From Pedobacter zeae (GTDB taxonomy: Bacteria > Bacteroidota > Bacteroidia > Sphingobacteriales > Sphingobacteriaceae), in NCBI RefSeq assembly GCF_014196715.1, contig NZ_JACIEF010000002.1, forward strand, positions 1,303,671-1,367,670: DNA of 64,000 nucleotides, written 5' to 3'. A model generated the notes under the pieces. That model had not been told where the DNA came from, searched no databases, and saw only the letters and a program-made list of their open reading frames with translations. Positions 36,562 to 45,819 of this stretch are shown in pieces; position 1 is the stretch's first letter; each line of letters opens with the position of its first letter. A program made the position numbers and the translations under genes.

Positions 36562-36593
36562 GCCTCGTAAAGTAAAATTTACGGGGCTTTTTT
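36562..36593 (+). terminator. Intrinsic terminator after the large secreted protein
   Basis: GCCTCGTAAA (36562-36571) pairs with TTTACGGGGC (36578-36587), with one G-T wobble, and is followed by six T. Confidence 0.85.
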
Positions 36594-36957
36594 ATGAAAA
36601 CATTATTTTGATATTCAGTTAAATATAGATTTTATTTATACTTTATATTTGATTGTGTTTTCATAATTAGCTTAAATTGAGTTAATTAATTTTTTAAATT
36701 TTGTTTTGTCAGACTTATTGATAAGCATTTTTGTGATAAAAATGTGTCCTGTTAAATCTTTATTTTTACTTTAAGTAATTGTATCAATTTATTTTCAATC
36801 AGTAAACTATAGTTTAATAAATGTTCTTATCAGCGCTCAGAATGACAACTGTTATGGCCACATTACAAATGTGAATTTCAATAGTCCGCGTTGCAAACGC
36901 AGACTATCTTTAATTCCGTGCTTCTGTGTTTCGGTGGCTAAAAATTATCAGGGCTGT
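36594..36957. other. AT-rich convergent intergenic region with a palindromic unit
   Basis: No gene is seen. AGTCCGCGTT (36883-36892) and AACGCAGACT (36896-36905) form a near-perfect palindrome just after the stop of the minus-strand arabinofuranosidase. It may end its transcript or be a dispersed repeat. Confidence 0.45.
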
Positions 36958-39324
36958 TTACAAACTTTCCCTGATCACCCTTACCCGGTAAATTGGTCCT
37001 GCGCTGTTTTTTGCTTTAGGGAACAGTTTTACAGTTACTTTATTTTTGCCTTTAGTCAGTTCAACTGGGATTTTATAAGAAATATCATAAAAACGGCTTT
37101 CTTTATATTTGTTCAGGTCTTCGGTGGCAATATTTATCCCATCAATCAGCACATCGAAATTCCGGCCGCGGTTATCCATGCCCCAGTAAGAGGCAATAAT
37201 GGTATTCTGCAAAGCGGGGTCTACCTTAACCTCAAATTGTAAAAATCCATTTTCGCCTGCCACACGCCACTTGCTGCCGTGGTCTTCACCCATATATTCT
37301 TTGGCAGCAGTAAAGTTATGGTCGCGTTCCGGCTGCATTTCTCCAAACCGGAATACATCAGTGGTTTTATCTTCCAGCTCTTTCTGTTTACGCTTTTGCT
37401 CATCGTATATTTTTTGCTGTAATGTCCATTTTTCTGGGGTAAATACATCCCAGTAAACGCTGTAATACTGATTTTTAGTTTGGTAAAATGGAACCAGGGT
37501 AACATCCTGAGGCTGTGCAATATGTTGAGTTTTAAATTGCAGTTCATTTTTATTCACTACACTCAACCAATCTTTAGGGTCGTTGTTCGCACTCACAAAT
37601 ACCGGAACACCTTTCACCGGATCAGGTTCGGTAATTCCCAGTACACCAGCCAAAAGCACCGGACCATAAAAAACCGCCCTGCGGTCAGCATTGTCCGGCA
37701 TAGCTTCCGTGTATAATTTTTCGGGGGTCACATAAGTTATTTTGTCGTTGTTTTTCCAGTTACGGGTAATTACGTAATAACCCGTTTCATCTGGTGTAAT
37801 TTTTTGTAACTGCCCGTTAACGGCAATGGTGGTTCCGGTAGCCCATTTTGGCTTTCTTACCCGGATGGAAAATGTTGAAGGTTTGGTTAAACTAACCGTT
37901 AAACTCGTCTGATCTCCTGCAGGTAAAGCCGTTTGTTGGGTGATTTTTATTCCTTTTTCTTTCCAGTCAAGAACTGAGGGGATAAAAAGATTCACGTACA
38001 AACTGCCATCGCTTCCCCTCGAATAAATGCTTTCATTGTATTTAACATGGTTTTCCATACCGGTGCCTACACAACAGGTAAAGGTGTTAAATTTATCGCT
38101 GTATTCTTTTTTTCCACCCATACGCAGCGGTACAAAATAACAGGTCATACCATCGTCGTGGTTCTGCGAAGCCAGTATATGGTTATAAAGGGCTTTTTCA
38201 TAGTAATCGAACAACTCGGCCGATGGCTTCTCTGCAAAGAGATGCCCGGTAAGTTTGAGCATGTTGTAGGTGTTGCAGGTTTCGGTGGTATTTTCGGTGA
38301 GTTTATCATTCAGTTTATCGGGCTCACTCAGGTATTCATAGTTACTGTTCCCACCGGTTACATAAGAATGATGGTATACCACGGTTTTCCAAAAGAAATC
38401 GGCAATCGTTTTGTCTTTAAGGTCGCCTGTAATTTCGTAGCGCCTGGCACTGCCAATAATTTTGGGGATCTGTGTGTTAGAGTGTTTTCCCGGAAGGATA
38501 TCGGTTTGCTGAGCCAACGGATCAAGTACACGTTTATCGTAAAACTTGTAAGATAAATCGAGGTATTTCTTTTCTCCGGTAATAGCATAGAGGTTAACCA
38601 GCGTTTCGGCCATTCCGCCATATTCACAGAATAACATTTTTTGCAAAAGCTCGTCGTTCAGGCCTCCAATGGTGGTTCCTGTCCAATCGGCCAATGCCAC
38701 GCAAGCACTCAATGCTTTTTTATTGTTGGTGTACAGATAGGCATCGAGCAAACCTGCCATAATTTTATGTACCGTGTACCATGGTGCCCAGCCACCATTC
38801 AGGTCGAACCCACCGGTTTTAACGTTGCCTTTTGCCAGTTCGCCCCAAATTTTATCTTCATTGGCGAAGGCGCCTAAATAGCCGTTTTTTCTGGCTTTCT
38901 GGCATTCAATCAATTCGTCTACAATATAATTTGCTTTTTTTAGAAAAAGAGGATCTCTGCTTGATGCATATTGCATAGATATAGCAGAGAGGTAATGCCC
39001 CAGAGAATGCCCGGCCAAACCATCACCTTCCCATCCACCATAGATCTTGGCCTTCGGCGTTAAACCTGCATTTTTTCTGAAACCTGATAGTAAACGGTCG
39101 GCGTCAATGATTGATAAGTAAGCTTCATCCGCTTTCATGGCCTTTTTAAAAGTGCTTTCCAAAAGGCTTACCTGCGAAAGATCAAAAGCATAAGCTTTAA
39201 TAGGTATGGTGTTCTTAACCTTTATACGGTTATCGTTAAAATGAGGAACATAGTTTTGGGCATTGGCACTTAAAGCAAAAAAGAGTATACAGCTAAGCAG
39301 GCTTTTACCAAGGTGATTATTCAT
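36958..39324 (-). CDS. Secreted cysteine/zinc beta-L-arabinofuranosidase (GH127/GH146 type)
   Basis: This 788-residue protein has a signal peptide ending LSANAQ and an (alpha/alpha)6 catalytic region with GWEGDGLAGHSLGHYLSAIS and YGGMAETLVNLYAITGEKKY. The zinc/nucleophile set of this family is visible: E348 and C350 in TETCNTYN, and C417-C418 in FTCCVGTGMENH. In the characterised enzyme HypBA1 the equivalent Glu and three Cys hold zinc, and one Cys is the nucleophile. Beta-sandwich domains follow, and the C-terminal ~110 residues (SKWRVAGENGFLQFEV onward) are a separate accessory module. The length and the CCVGTG motif fit GH146 at least as well as GH127. The reaction is removal of beta-L-arabinofuranose, for example from hydroxyproline-linked sugars of extensin or from pectic arabinan. 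Confidence 0.88.
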   Translation of the reverse strand: MNNHLGKSLLSCILFFALSANAQNYVPHFNDNRIKVKNTIPIKAYAFDLSQVSLLESTFKKAMKADEAYLSIIDADRLLSGFRKNAGLTPKAKIYGGWEGDGLAGHSLGHYLSAISMQYASSRDPLFLKKANYIVDELIECQKARKNGYLGAFANEDKIWGELAKGNVKTGGFDLNGGWAPWYTVHKIMAGLLDAYLYTNNKKALSACVALADWTGTTIGGLNDELLQKMLFCEYGGMAETLVNLYAITGEKKYLDLSYKFYDKRVLDPLAQQTDILPGKHSNTQIPKIIGSARRYEITGDLKDKTIADFFWKTVVYHHSYVTGGNSNYEYLSEPDKLNDKLTENTTETCNTYNMLKLTGHLFAEKPSAELFDYYEKALYNHILASQNHDDGMTCYFVPLRMGGKKEYSDKFNTFTCCVGTGMENHVKYNESIYSRGSDGSLYVNLFIPSVLDWKEKGIKITQQTALPAGDQTSLTVSLTKPSTFSIRVRKPKWATGTTIAVNGQLQKITPDETGYYVITRNWKNNDKITYVTPEKLYTEAMPDNADRRAVFYGPVLLAGVLGITEPDPVKGVPVFVSANNDPKDWLSVVNKNELQFKTQHIAQPQDVTLVPFYQTKNQYYSVYWDVFTPEKWTLQQKIYDEQKRKQKELEDKTTDVFRFGEMQPERDHNFTAAKEYMGEDHGSKWRVAGENGFLQFEVKVDPALQNTIIASYWGMDNRGRNFDVLIDGINIATEDLNKYKESRFYDISYKIPVELTKGKNKVTVKLFPKAKNSAGPIYRVRVIRESL

Positions 39325-39571
39325 AGTGGCTAAGTTATTTAGGGATATTTTTACCGTTTAAAATTATGAAATTACCAGGAGGGTGAAAACCCGATAATTT
39401 GCCGTTATTGTGCAGATTTTACCTTTCTTTTTCGTTAAAATGAAATTTATTGTGATTTTTATGCAGCATACCTAGCTTATAATTTGCAAATACCTCTCGT
39501 ATTTTAGCCAGTACATTTAATTGTTATTGAATAAAATTAGCTTTTGAGATATTTGTGCAATACCTAAAAAT

Positions 39572-40969
39572 ATGTTTGAAAAGAAAGTTTACCTCCAACG
39601 AAGAACAGTATTAAAATCAAAGATAAATTCGGGAATATTACTCTTTTTGGGTAATGAAGAAAGCCCGATGAACTATAAGGATAATACCTACCATTTTAGG
39701 CAGGATAGTACATTTTTATATTATTTTGGGATCAGTGAGCCATCGTTAGCTGCTATTATCGACCTGGATGAAGATCAGGTAATTCTTTTCGGTGATGAAA
39801 TGGGAATTGATGATATTGTGTGGATGGGCAGACAGAAAACACTTGAAGAAAAAAGCCTGGATGCCGGCCTTACCAAAGTTTTGCCTTTGGCACAACTTGA
39901 GGCTTATGTTAAGCAATACCTGGATAAAAAGCGTCATATTCATTTTCTGCCGCCTTACCGCCCTGAAAATAAGATTAAACTGGCCAATTGGCTTAACCTG
40001 CCAATCGATCAGCTAAAGGAAAAAGCATCGCTTGATTTTATTAAGGCTGTGGTTGCCCAGCGCTCGGTTAAATCGGTTGAAGAAATTGAAGAGTTAGACC
40101 GTGCAGCAGCCATATCGGCCGATATTCATTTAATGGTAATGCAACAGGCAAAACCTGGCCTGTATGAACGCGAACTTGCTGCCAAAATTCAAGCCGCTGC
40201 CCTGGCTTCGGGCGGTAACCTGGCCTATCCGGTTATTTTGACGGTTCGCGGCGAAATTTTGCATAACCATTACCATGGTAACCAGCTCCGGGATGGTCAG
40301 TTGGTTTTAAACGACTCTGGTGTTGAGACTGCCTTGGGCTATGCCGGCGATCTTACCCGTACTTTTCCGGTGGGTAAGAAATTTAGCGTCGAACAAAAAG
40401 ATGTTTATGATATCGTGCTTAACGCCTATACCCAGGCTAAAAACCTGCTGGCACCGGGTGTCAGGTATTTAGACGTGCATTTAACTGCATGTAAAGTGCT
40501 GGCACAGGGCTTAAAAGATATAGGCCTGATGAAAGGCAACATAGATGACGCTGTGCAGGCTGGTGCGCATGCGATGTTTTTTCAATGTGGCACAGGGCAT
40601 ATGATGGGACTGGATGTACACGACATGGAAGATTTAGGCGAGCAATATGTAGGTTATACTGACGAACTGACTAAAAATACCACCCAGTTTGGATTGAAAT
40701 CGTTAAGGCTGGGTAAAGCACTCGAAACAGGTTATGTATTAACGGTAGAACCGGGTGTCTATATCATCCCTGAACTGATAGACCGCTGGAAAGCTGCTAA
40801 CCAGTTTACCGAATTTATTAACTACGATAAATTGGAGCAGTTTAGGAATTTTAGCGGAATCAGGGTGGAAGACGATTTTTTGGTTACTGAAAACGGAAGC
40901 CGCATGTTAGGAAAACATTTGGCCTTAAGTACGGAAGAAATTGAAGCGATCAGAAGCGAAGCTTATTAG
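39572..40969 (+). CDS. M24 family Xaa-Pro aminopeptidase P
   Basis: This 465-residue cytoplasmic protein has an AMP_N domain (~1-135: YKDNTYHFRQDSTFLYYFGI) and an M24 catalytic domain. The five metal ligands are Asp and Asp in LNDSGVETALGYAGDLTRTF, His in GTGHMMGLDVHD, Glu in VEPGVYIIPE and Glu in IRVEDDFLV. It releases N-terminal residues from peptides with proline, or hydroxyproline, in second position. It is shorter than, and different in type from, the enzyme at 31197, so the two are not recent copies. Confidence 0.93.
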   Translation: MFEKKVYLQRRTVLKSKINSGILLFLGNEESPMNYKDNTYHFRQDSTFLYYFGISEPSLAAIIDLDEDQVILFGDEMGIDDIVWMGRQKTLEEKSLDAGLTKVLPLAQLEAYVKQYLDKKRHIHFLPPYRPENKIKLANWLNLPIDQLKEKASLDFIKAVVAQRSVKSVEEIEELDRAAAISADIHLMVMQQAKPGLYERELAAKIQAAALASGGNLAYPVILTVRGEILHNHYHGNQLRDGQLVLNDSGVETALGYAGDLTRTFPVGKKFSVEQKDVYDIVLNAYTQAKNLLAPGVRYLDVHLTACKVLAQGLKDIGLMKGNIDDAVQAGAHAMFFQCGTGHMMGLDVHDMEDLGEQYVGYTDELTKNTTQFGLKSLRLGKALETGYVLTVEPGVYIIPELIDRWKAANQFTEFINYDKLEQFRNFSGIRVEDDFLVTENGSRMLGKHLALSTEEIEAIRSEAY

Positions 40970-41296
40970 TAAGGGCGGCTTTTGGCGTAACAGCTGTTTT
41001 TTATTTTGAAGCGCAGGGGTCTATCGCTCTTTTTAAAGGAAGTTCCTGCCATCCGCTTTATCCCGATGGAAAACCGGGATGCCCGCTGCTGTCAGGGCTA
41101 AAAACCCTGGCCTAAAGCACAGAACGGGAAACGGAGTGTTTGGCACAAACTGATGTTAAATAAACCTGATAGAGCGGATGCTCCCGATTCTTCATCGGAG
41201 CAGGAGGGATAGCAGGACTGCCGTAACCGATGAAAAACTAAAACTGCTTTTCCAATTATTAGCACACTATTATACTATGATAACCCGCAAAAAGAT
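40970..41296. repeat. REP-like inverted pair filling the intergenic region
   Basis: Element A (about 41041-41097, plus) reads AGTTCCTGC, CCGCTTTA, an ATCCCG/CGGGAT hairpin, then GCCCGCTGC. Element B (about 41168-41221) is the same pattern on the minus strand, with its own CTCCCGAT/ATCGGAG hairpin. Between them is a CAGGG/CCCTG hairpin. The shared pieces match the core of the 276-bp units at 33004. No gene is present. Confidence 0.65.
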
Positions 41297-42973
41297 ATGA
41301 AAAAATTAATACATATATCCTTAATAGTCAGTCTAGCATTATCCAGCCAGGTACTTTTTGCACAGTCGCCGCAAAAGACTTATACTTTAGCCGATACTTT
41401 AAGGGGAAGTTTAAATGCCGAACGTACCTGGTGGGATGTACAGCGCTATGAGCTTTCTGTAAAGCCCGATTATAAGGATAAAAGTATAACTGGCTCAAAT
41501 AAAATTGTATACCAAGTTGTGCAGCCTAATAACGGTAATACCCGTATGCAGATCGATTTGCAGGAGCCGTTAATTATTGATAGTGTTTTATATAATGGCA
41601 GCAAGAATTTAAAATTTGAGCATGCCGGCAGTGTTTGGTATGTACAGGTTCCGGCGCAAAAATTAGCTGCGCAGAACAGCGTAAATATTTTTTACCATGG
41701 AAAAGTACACCAGGCCAAAAGGGCCCCGTGGGATGGTGGTTTTATTTTTACCACCGATTCGCTCGCACGTCCATGGATGACTGTTGCCTGCCAGGGCTTG
41801 GGCGCATCAGTATGGTATCCGAATAAAGATCATCAAAGCGACGAACCTAACCTGGGCGCTTCTTTAACCATGACCGTTCCGGATACTTTAATAGCTGTAG
41901 GTAACGGGCGCCTGGTATTTAAAAAAGATAACCACGATGGTACCACAACCTATCAGTACAATGTTAAAAACCCGATCAGTAATTATTGCATTATCCCTTA
42001 TATAGGTAAGTACGTTAATTTTAAGGAGAAATATGCTGGCGAAAAAGGTGCACTCGATGTGAATTATTGGGTGCTGGATTACCATTACCCCAGGGCCAAA
42101 ACCTATATGCCCGATCAGGTACATAAAATGATGAAAAGCATGGAGCATTGGTTTGGCCCGTATCCTTTTTACGAAGATGGTTATCAGCTGATCGATGCTT
42201 CGCATACCGGAATGGAACATCAATCGGCAGTGTCTTATGGCAATGGCTATCAGTTTGGTTATAGGGGCAGGGATATGTCTGGCAATGGCTGGGGTTTGAA
42301 GTGGGATTTTATCATTATTCACGAAAGCGGGCACGAATGGTTTGGCAATAACATTACCACCAACGATCTGGCCGATATGTGGGTGCACGAAGGATTCACC
42401 AATTATAGCGAAACATTATTTGTGGATTATATTTTTGGTGAGCAGGCGGGAAACGAATATAATTTCGGGATCAGGAAGGGGATTAAGAACGACCAGCCAA
42501 TTATTCCAGACTACGGCGTAAATGCGCAGGGTAGTGGTGATATGTACCCGAAGGGTGGGAACATGCTGCATGCCATCAGGAACAGTTTAAATAACGATGC
42601 GCTTTTTAGATCCATATTGCGCGGCCTTAACCAAACTTTTTATCATCAAACGGTAACAACGCGGCAAATCGAAAATTACATTTCCAAAAAAGCAGGATAC
42701 GATTTTTCGAGGGTGTTTGATCAATACCTCCGTACCACGCAAATACCGGTATTCGAATATTACCTTAAAGATGGAAAAGCATTTTACCGGTACCGTGATT
42801 GCGTTAAAGGGTTTAATTTACCGCTAACTTTAAAAAAAGGGGTCATCAAAACGCTTAAAATTATACCCTCGCAAAGCTGGCAGCAGGTTACTTTAGCCAA
42901 AGGCCAGGAAGCTTTATTTACAAAGACCGGTATCGAATTTATGTATTACTTAAGGGTAGAAAATACAAAATAA
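41297..42973 (+). CDS. Exported M1 family metallopeptidase (aminopeptidase N-like)
   Basis: This 558-residue protein has a signal peptide ending VLFAQ. It has an N-terminal beta domain and a gluzincin catalytic domain. The zinc site HESGHEWFGNN gives H342 and H346 with the catalytic E343, and E365 in MWVHEGFTNYSE is the third ligand at the standard spacing of 18 residues. The substrate-binding signature is seen as TGMEHQSAVSYG, a variant of GAMEN in which the usual Ala and Asn are changed. It lacks the large C-terminal helical domain of longer M1 enzymes. It should trim N-terminal residues from peptides in the periplasm. Confidence 0.9.
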   Translation: MKKLIHISLIVSLALSSQVLFAQSPQKTYTLADTLRGSLNAERTWWDVQRYELSVKPDYKDKSITGSNKIVYQVVQPNNGNTRMQIDLQEPLIIDSVLYNGSKNLKFEHAGSVWYVQVPAQKLAAQNSVNIFYHGKVHQAKRAPWDGGFIFTTDSLARPWMTVACQGLGASVWYPNKDHQSDEPNLGASLTMTVPDTLIAVGNGRLVFKKDNHDGTTTYQYNVKNPISNYCIIPYIGKYVNFKEKYAGEKGALDVNYWVLDYHYPRAKTYMPDQVHKMMKSMEHWFGPYPFYEDGYQLIDASHTGMEHQSAVSYGNGYQFGYRGRDMSGNGWGLKWDFIIIHESGHEWFGNNITTNDLADMWVHEGFTNYSETLFVDYIFGEQAGNEYNFGIRKGIKNDQPIIPDYGVNAQGSGDMYPKGGNMLHAIRNSLNNDALFRSILRGLNQTFYHQTVTTRQIENYISKKAGYDFSRVFDQYLRTTQIPVFEYYLKDGKAFYRYRDCVKGFNLPLTLKKGVIKTLKIIPSQSWQQVTLAKGQEALFTKTGIEFMYYLRVENTK

Positions 42974-43300
42974 ACTTAACCGGCCGGAAGACTTATCCAG
43001 GTAACTTTAAGGCCTTACTTAATAGCCCATTTCCGGGCAGCACGATGTTATGCCTCATTTTTTGCTGCTTTATTGTTCTGCCCAGGTGAAATAATTTACC
43101 GTTCAGCAGCATTTCCCTTTGTTTTTCAACTTGGTGTATTTTCGGTCGGTATTGGTTAAAATCCAATAACATTAGCTTGAGCTTATCGCCTAAATTTGAA
43201 CTTGCATTTATGGGTTTGTTAATATAAATCCAAATTAAGGGTATTTTGAGTAATTAACTTAAAAAGCATATCAATCATCATATTAAAATTATAAGATTAA
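42974..43300. other. Intergenic region upstream of the hydroxyproline operon
   Basis: This 327-bp region holds a candidate TAAATTTG promoter element and a 59-codon minus-strand frame (42993-43172) that is not convincing. The part nearest the operon is AT-rich, as expected for a promoter region. Confidence 0.4.
43191..43198 (+). promoter_or_regulatory. Candidate promoter -7 element of the hydroxyproline operon
   Basis: TAAATTTG matches TAnnTTTG. It would give a leader of about 95 bases. A second, imperfect element (TATTTTG at 43242-43248 with TTTG at 43215-43218) lies closer to the start. Confidence 0.35.
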
Positions 43301-44218
43301 ATGAGTATTAAATGGACCGGGGTTTTCCCTGCTGTAACGACAAAATTTACAGCAAACGATGAGTTAGATTTTCCGGCTTTCGATTTAAATATCGAAGCGC
43401 AATTAGAAGCAGGTGCGGAAGGGATTATTTTAGGTGGATCGCTTGGCGAAGCCAGTGTACTAAGCGATGAAGAGAAGTTTGGTCTGTTATCGCATACCTT
43501 AACCCTGGTAAATGGCCGTGTACCGGTTTTACTAAACATTGCAGAATCAACCACAAAAAAAGCAATCGAGGTAGCTAAAAAAGCTGAATCGCTGGGTGCA
43601 CAAGGTTTAATGTTGCTGCCACCTATGCGCTATAATGCAGCTCCGGACGAAACTTTGGCCTTTTTTGGCGCAATTGCAGAAAGTACGAGCCTGCCAATTA
43701 TGATTTACAATAACCCTGTTGATTATAAAATCGAAGTAACCTTAGATATGTTTGAGGTTTTAACCAAATACGATAATATCCAGGCGATAAAAGAATCGAC
43801 CAGGGATGTGTCAAATGTAACCCGTTTGATCAACCGTTTCGGCGACCGTTTCAAAATCTTCACCGGTGTAGATCCGTTAGCCATGGAAAGTCTGGTAATG
43901 GGCGCACATGGATGGGTTGCAGGTTTGGTTGATGCTTTTCCGAAAGAAACTGTAGCCATTTTCAGATTGGTTAAACAAAACCGCATTGCAGAAGCTTTGG
44001 CTATTTACCGTTGGTTCTTGCCGGTATTGGAACTGGATATTCACCCTAAATTGGTGCAGTACATTAAGCTGGCAGAGGTAGCCACCGGGTTAGGTACAGA
44101 AGCCGTTCGTGCACCACGTTTACCGGTAAGCGGCGCAGAAAGAGAAAAAGTGTTAAAAATCATTAACGATGCATTGGCTGTTCGTCCGGAATTACCTGAA
44201 GGTAGCTGGGGCAAATAG
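43301..44218 (+). CDS. DHDPS-family pyrroline-4-hydroxy-2-carboxylate deaminase (hydroxyproline pathway)
   Basis: This 305-residue class I aldolase-like TIM barrel belongs to the dihydrodipicolinate synthase family. The Schiff-base Lys164 is in AIKESTRD and the catalytic Tyr136 in MIYNNPVDY; GGSLGEASVL is the substrate-loop region. True DapA has GTTGE there. It is the first gene of an operon whose next genes are an aldehyde dehydrogenase, a hydroxyproline epimerase and a FAD dehydrogenase. From that context it most likely deaminates delta-1-pyrroline-4-hydroxy-2-carboxylate to 2-oxoglutarate semialdehyde. The family assignment is secure; the substrate is inferred from the operon. Confidence 0.87.
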   Translation: MSIKWTGVFPAVTTKFTANDELDFPAFDLNIEAQLEAGAEGIILGGSLGEASVLSDEEKFGLLSHTLTLVNGRVPVLLNIAESTTKKAIEVAKKAESLGAQGLMLLPPMRYNAAPDETLAFFGAIAESTSLPIMIYNNPVDYKIEVTLDMFEVLTKYDNIQAIKESTRDVSNVTRLINRFGDRFKIFTGVDPLAMESLVMGAHGWVAGLVDAFPKETVAIFRLVKQNRIAEALAIYRWFLPVLELDIHPKLVQYIKLAEVATGLGTEAVRAPRLPVSGAEREKVLKIINDALAVRPELPEGSWGK

Positions 44219-44232
44219 TATAAAAACCAAAT

Positions 44233-45819
44233 ATGAACGGGAAAAATATTGTAGCAAACACTTATGTAGAAGTTAGTGGAAGAAGCCTTAAAGCAGTTAA
44301 TCCCGCAACGGGATTAACGCTTGATGGCGAATTTTTTAAGGCTGACGAGCATTTGGTTGATGAAGCCTTAACATCTGCAACATTGGCTTTTCAAAGCTAT
44401 AGAAACCTGAATAAAGACCTTAAAGCAGCTTTTTTAACTGCCATAGCCGATGAAATCGCTGATCTTGGCGAAGAATTGGTAAACAGGGCTTCGGCAGAAA
44501 GCGGCTTACCTTTAGCCCGCTTACAGGGCGAACTGGGCCGGACTACTGGTCAGCTAAGGTTGTTTGCCAACCTGGTTGCCGAGGGTTCGTGGGTTGATGC
44601 CATTATTGATACCGCGTTGCCTGACAGGCAACCTTTGCCAAGGCCTGATATCAGACGGATGCTGATCCCAATCGGGCCGGTAGTGGTTTTTGGTGCGAGT
44701 AATTTTCCGCTTGCTTTTTCAGTTGCAGGAGGCGATACGGCTTCGGCACTCGCTTCGGGTTGCCCGGTAATTGTTAAAGCTCATCCCGCACATTATGGAA
44801 CCAGTGCATTGGTAGGTGCTGCAATCGTTAAAGCTGCAGAAAAAACAGGAATGCCAAAGGGCGTTTTCTCTTTATTGTATGATGACGGTTATAGCATTGG
44901 AGCTGGCCTGGTTCAGCATCCCTTAACTAAAGCCGTAACGTTTACGGGTTCGTTTAAAGGCGGAATGGCTTTGATCAACCTTGCTCAACAGCGCGAACAA
45001 CCTATTCCTGTTTTTGCAGAAATGGGAAGTATCAACCCGGTAATTTTTCTTCCACTAGTCTTAGAAAACCAGGCAGAAGAACTGGCTAAAAAATATGCTG
45101 CTTCCATTACATTGGGTGCGGGCCAGTTTTGTACCAATCCGGGTTTGCTGTTAGCGGTTCAATCGCCGGCACTCGAAAACTTTAAGGCTGTTTTAAGTGA
45201 AGCAATTGCTGCTGTTCCTTCAGCAACCATGCTAACCGAGGGTATTGCCGGTAATTACGATAAACTTTCTACTGAAATTATAAATGAAGAAGGAGTAGAG
45301 GTAATTGCTATTTCTGATCTGCATAATAATGAATTAAAAAATCAATCAACAGCCAAGATTGCTCAGGTAAGCGCAGCTGACTTTATCAGTAATCCAAAAC
45401 TGCGAGAAGAAATTTTCGGACCATATTCTTTATTGGTGGTGGCCAACAATGTTGCGGAACTCGAGAAAACGATCGAAGTATTGGAAGGGCAGCTCACCGT
45501 AACCTTAATGGCTGCAAAACAGGAACTTCAGCATTACCAGGCGCTGGTGAATAAGCTGACGGATAAAACCGGAAGAATCATACTGAATGGAGTGCCTACA
45601 GGTGTGGAAGTTTGTGCAGCCATGCAACACGGCGGGCCATTTCCGGCTACCAACGATAGCCGTTTTACATCGGTTGGTTCTACTGCGATCAATCGTTTTG
45701 TAAGGCCATTGGCTTATCAGGATTGGGAACAGGAATTATTGCCGGATGAATTGAAAGATGGAAATCCATTGGGTATTTTCAGAACGGTAAATCAAAAATT
45801 AACGAAATCTCATGAGTAA
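44233..45819 (+). CDS. 2-Oxoglutarate semialdehyde dehydrogenase (NADP-type aldehyde dehydrogenase)
   Basis: This is a 528-residue aldehyde dehydrogenase of the long, KGSADH-like type. The catalytic Cys300 is in GAGQFCTNPG and the general-base Glu263 in FAEMGSINP. The cofactor region has PVVVFGASNFPLAFSVAGGD, and the typical ending has GVEVCAAMQHGGPFPATNDS. Enzymes of this branch oxidise 2-oxoglutarate semialdehyde to 2-oxoglutarate in hydroxyproline or sugar-acid pathways. It starts 14 bp after the deaminase gene and overlaps the epimerase start by 8 bp, so the genes are translationally coupled. Confidence 0.92.
   Translation: MNGKNIVANTYVEVSGRSLKAVNPATGLTLDGEFFKADEHLVDEALTSATLAFQSYRNLNKDLKAAFLTAIADEIADLGEELVNRASAESGLPLARLQGELGRTTGQLRLFANLVAEGSWVDAIIDTALPDRQPLPRPDIRRMLIPIGPVVVFGASNFPLAFSVAGGDTASALASGCPVIVKAHPAHYGTSALVGAAIVKAAEKTGMPKGVFSLLYDDGYSIGAGLVQHPLTKAVTFTGSFKGGMALINLAQQREQPIPVFAEMGSINPVIFLPLVLENQAEELAKKYAASITLGAGQFCTNPGLLLAVQSPALENFKAVLSEAIAAVPSATMLTEGIAGNYDKLSTEIINEEGVEVIAISDLHNNELKNQSTAKIAQVSAADFISNPKLREEIFGPYSLLVVANNVAELEKTIEVLEGQLTVTLMAAKQELQHYQALVNKLTDKTGRIILNGVPTGVEVCAAMQHGGPFPATNDSRFTSVGSTAINRFVRPLAYQDWEQELLPDELKDGNPLGIFRTVNQKLTKSHE

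Noticed and set aside
36871..38877. Several plus-strand frames of 70-170 codons across the arabinofuranosidase gene
   Set aside because: They are antisense shadows of a long gene with clear family motifs and signal peptide on the minus strand.
43301..44218. Assignment as dihydrodipicolinate synthase (lysine synthesis)
   Set aside because: The substrate loop differs from DapA and the gene is coupled to hydroxyproline catabolic genes, so the deaminase role is more likely.
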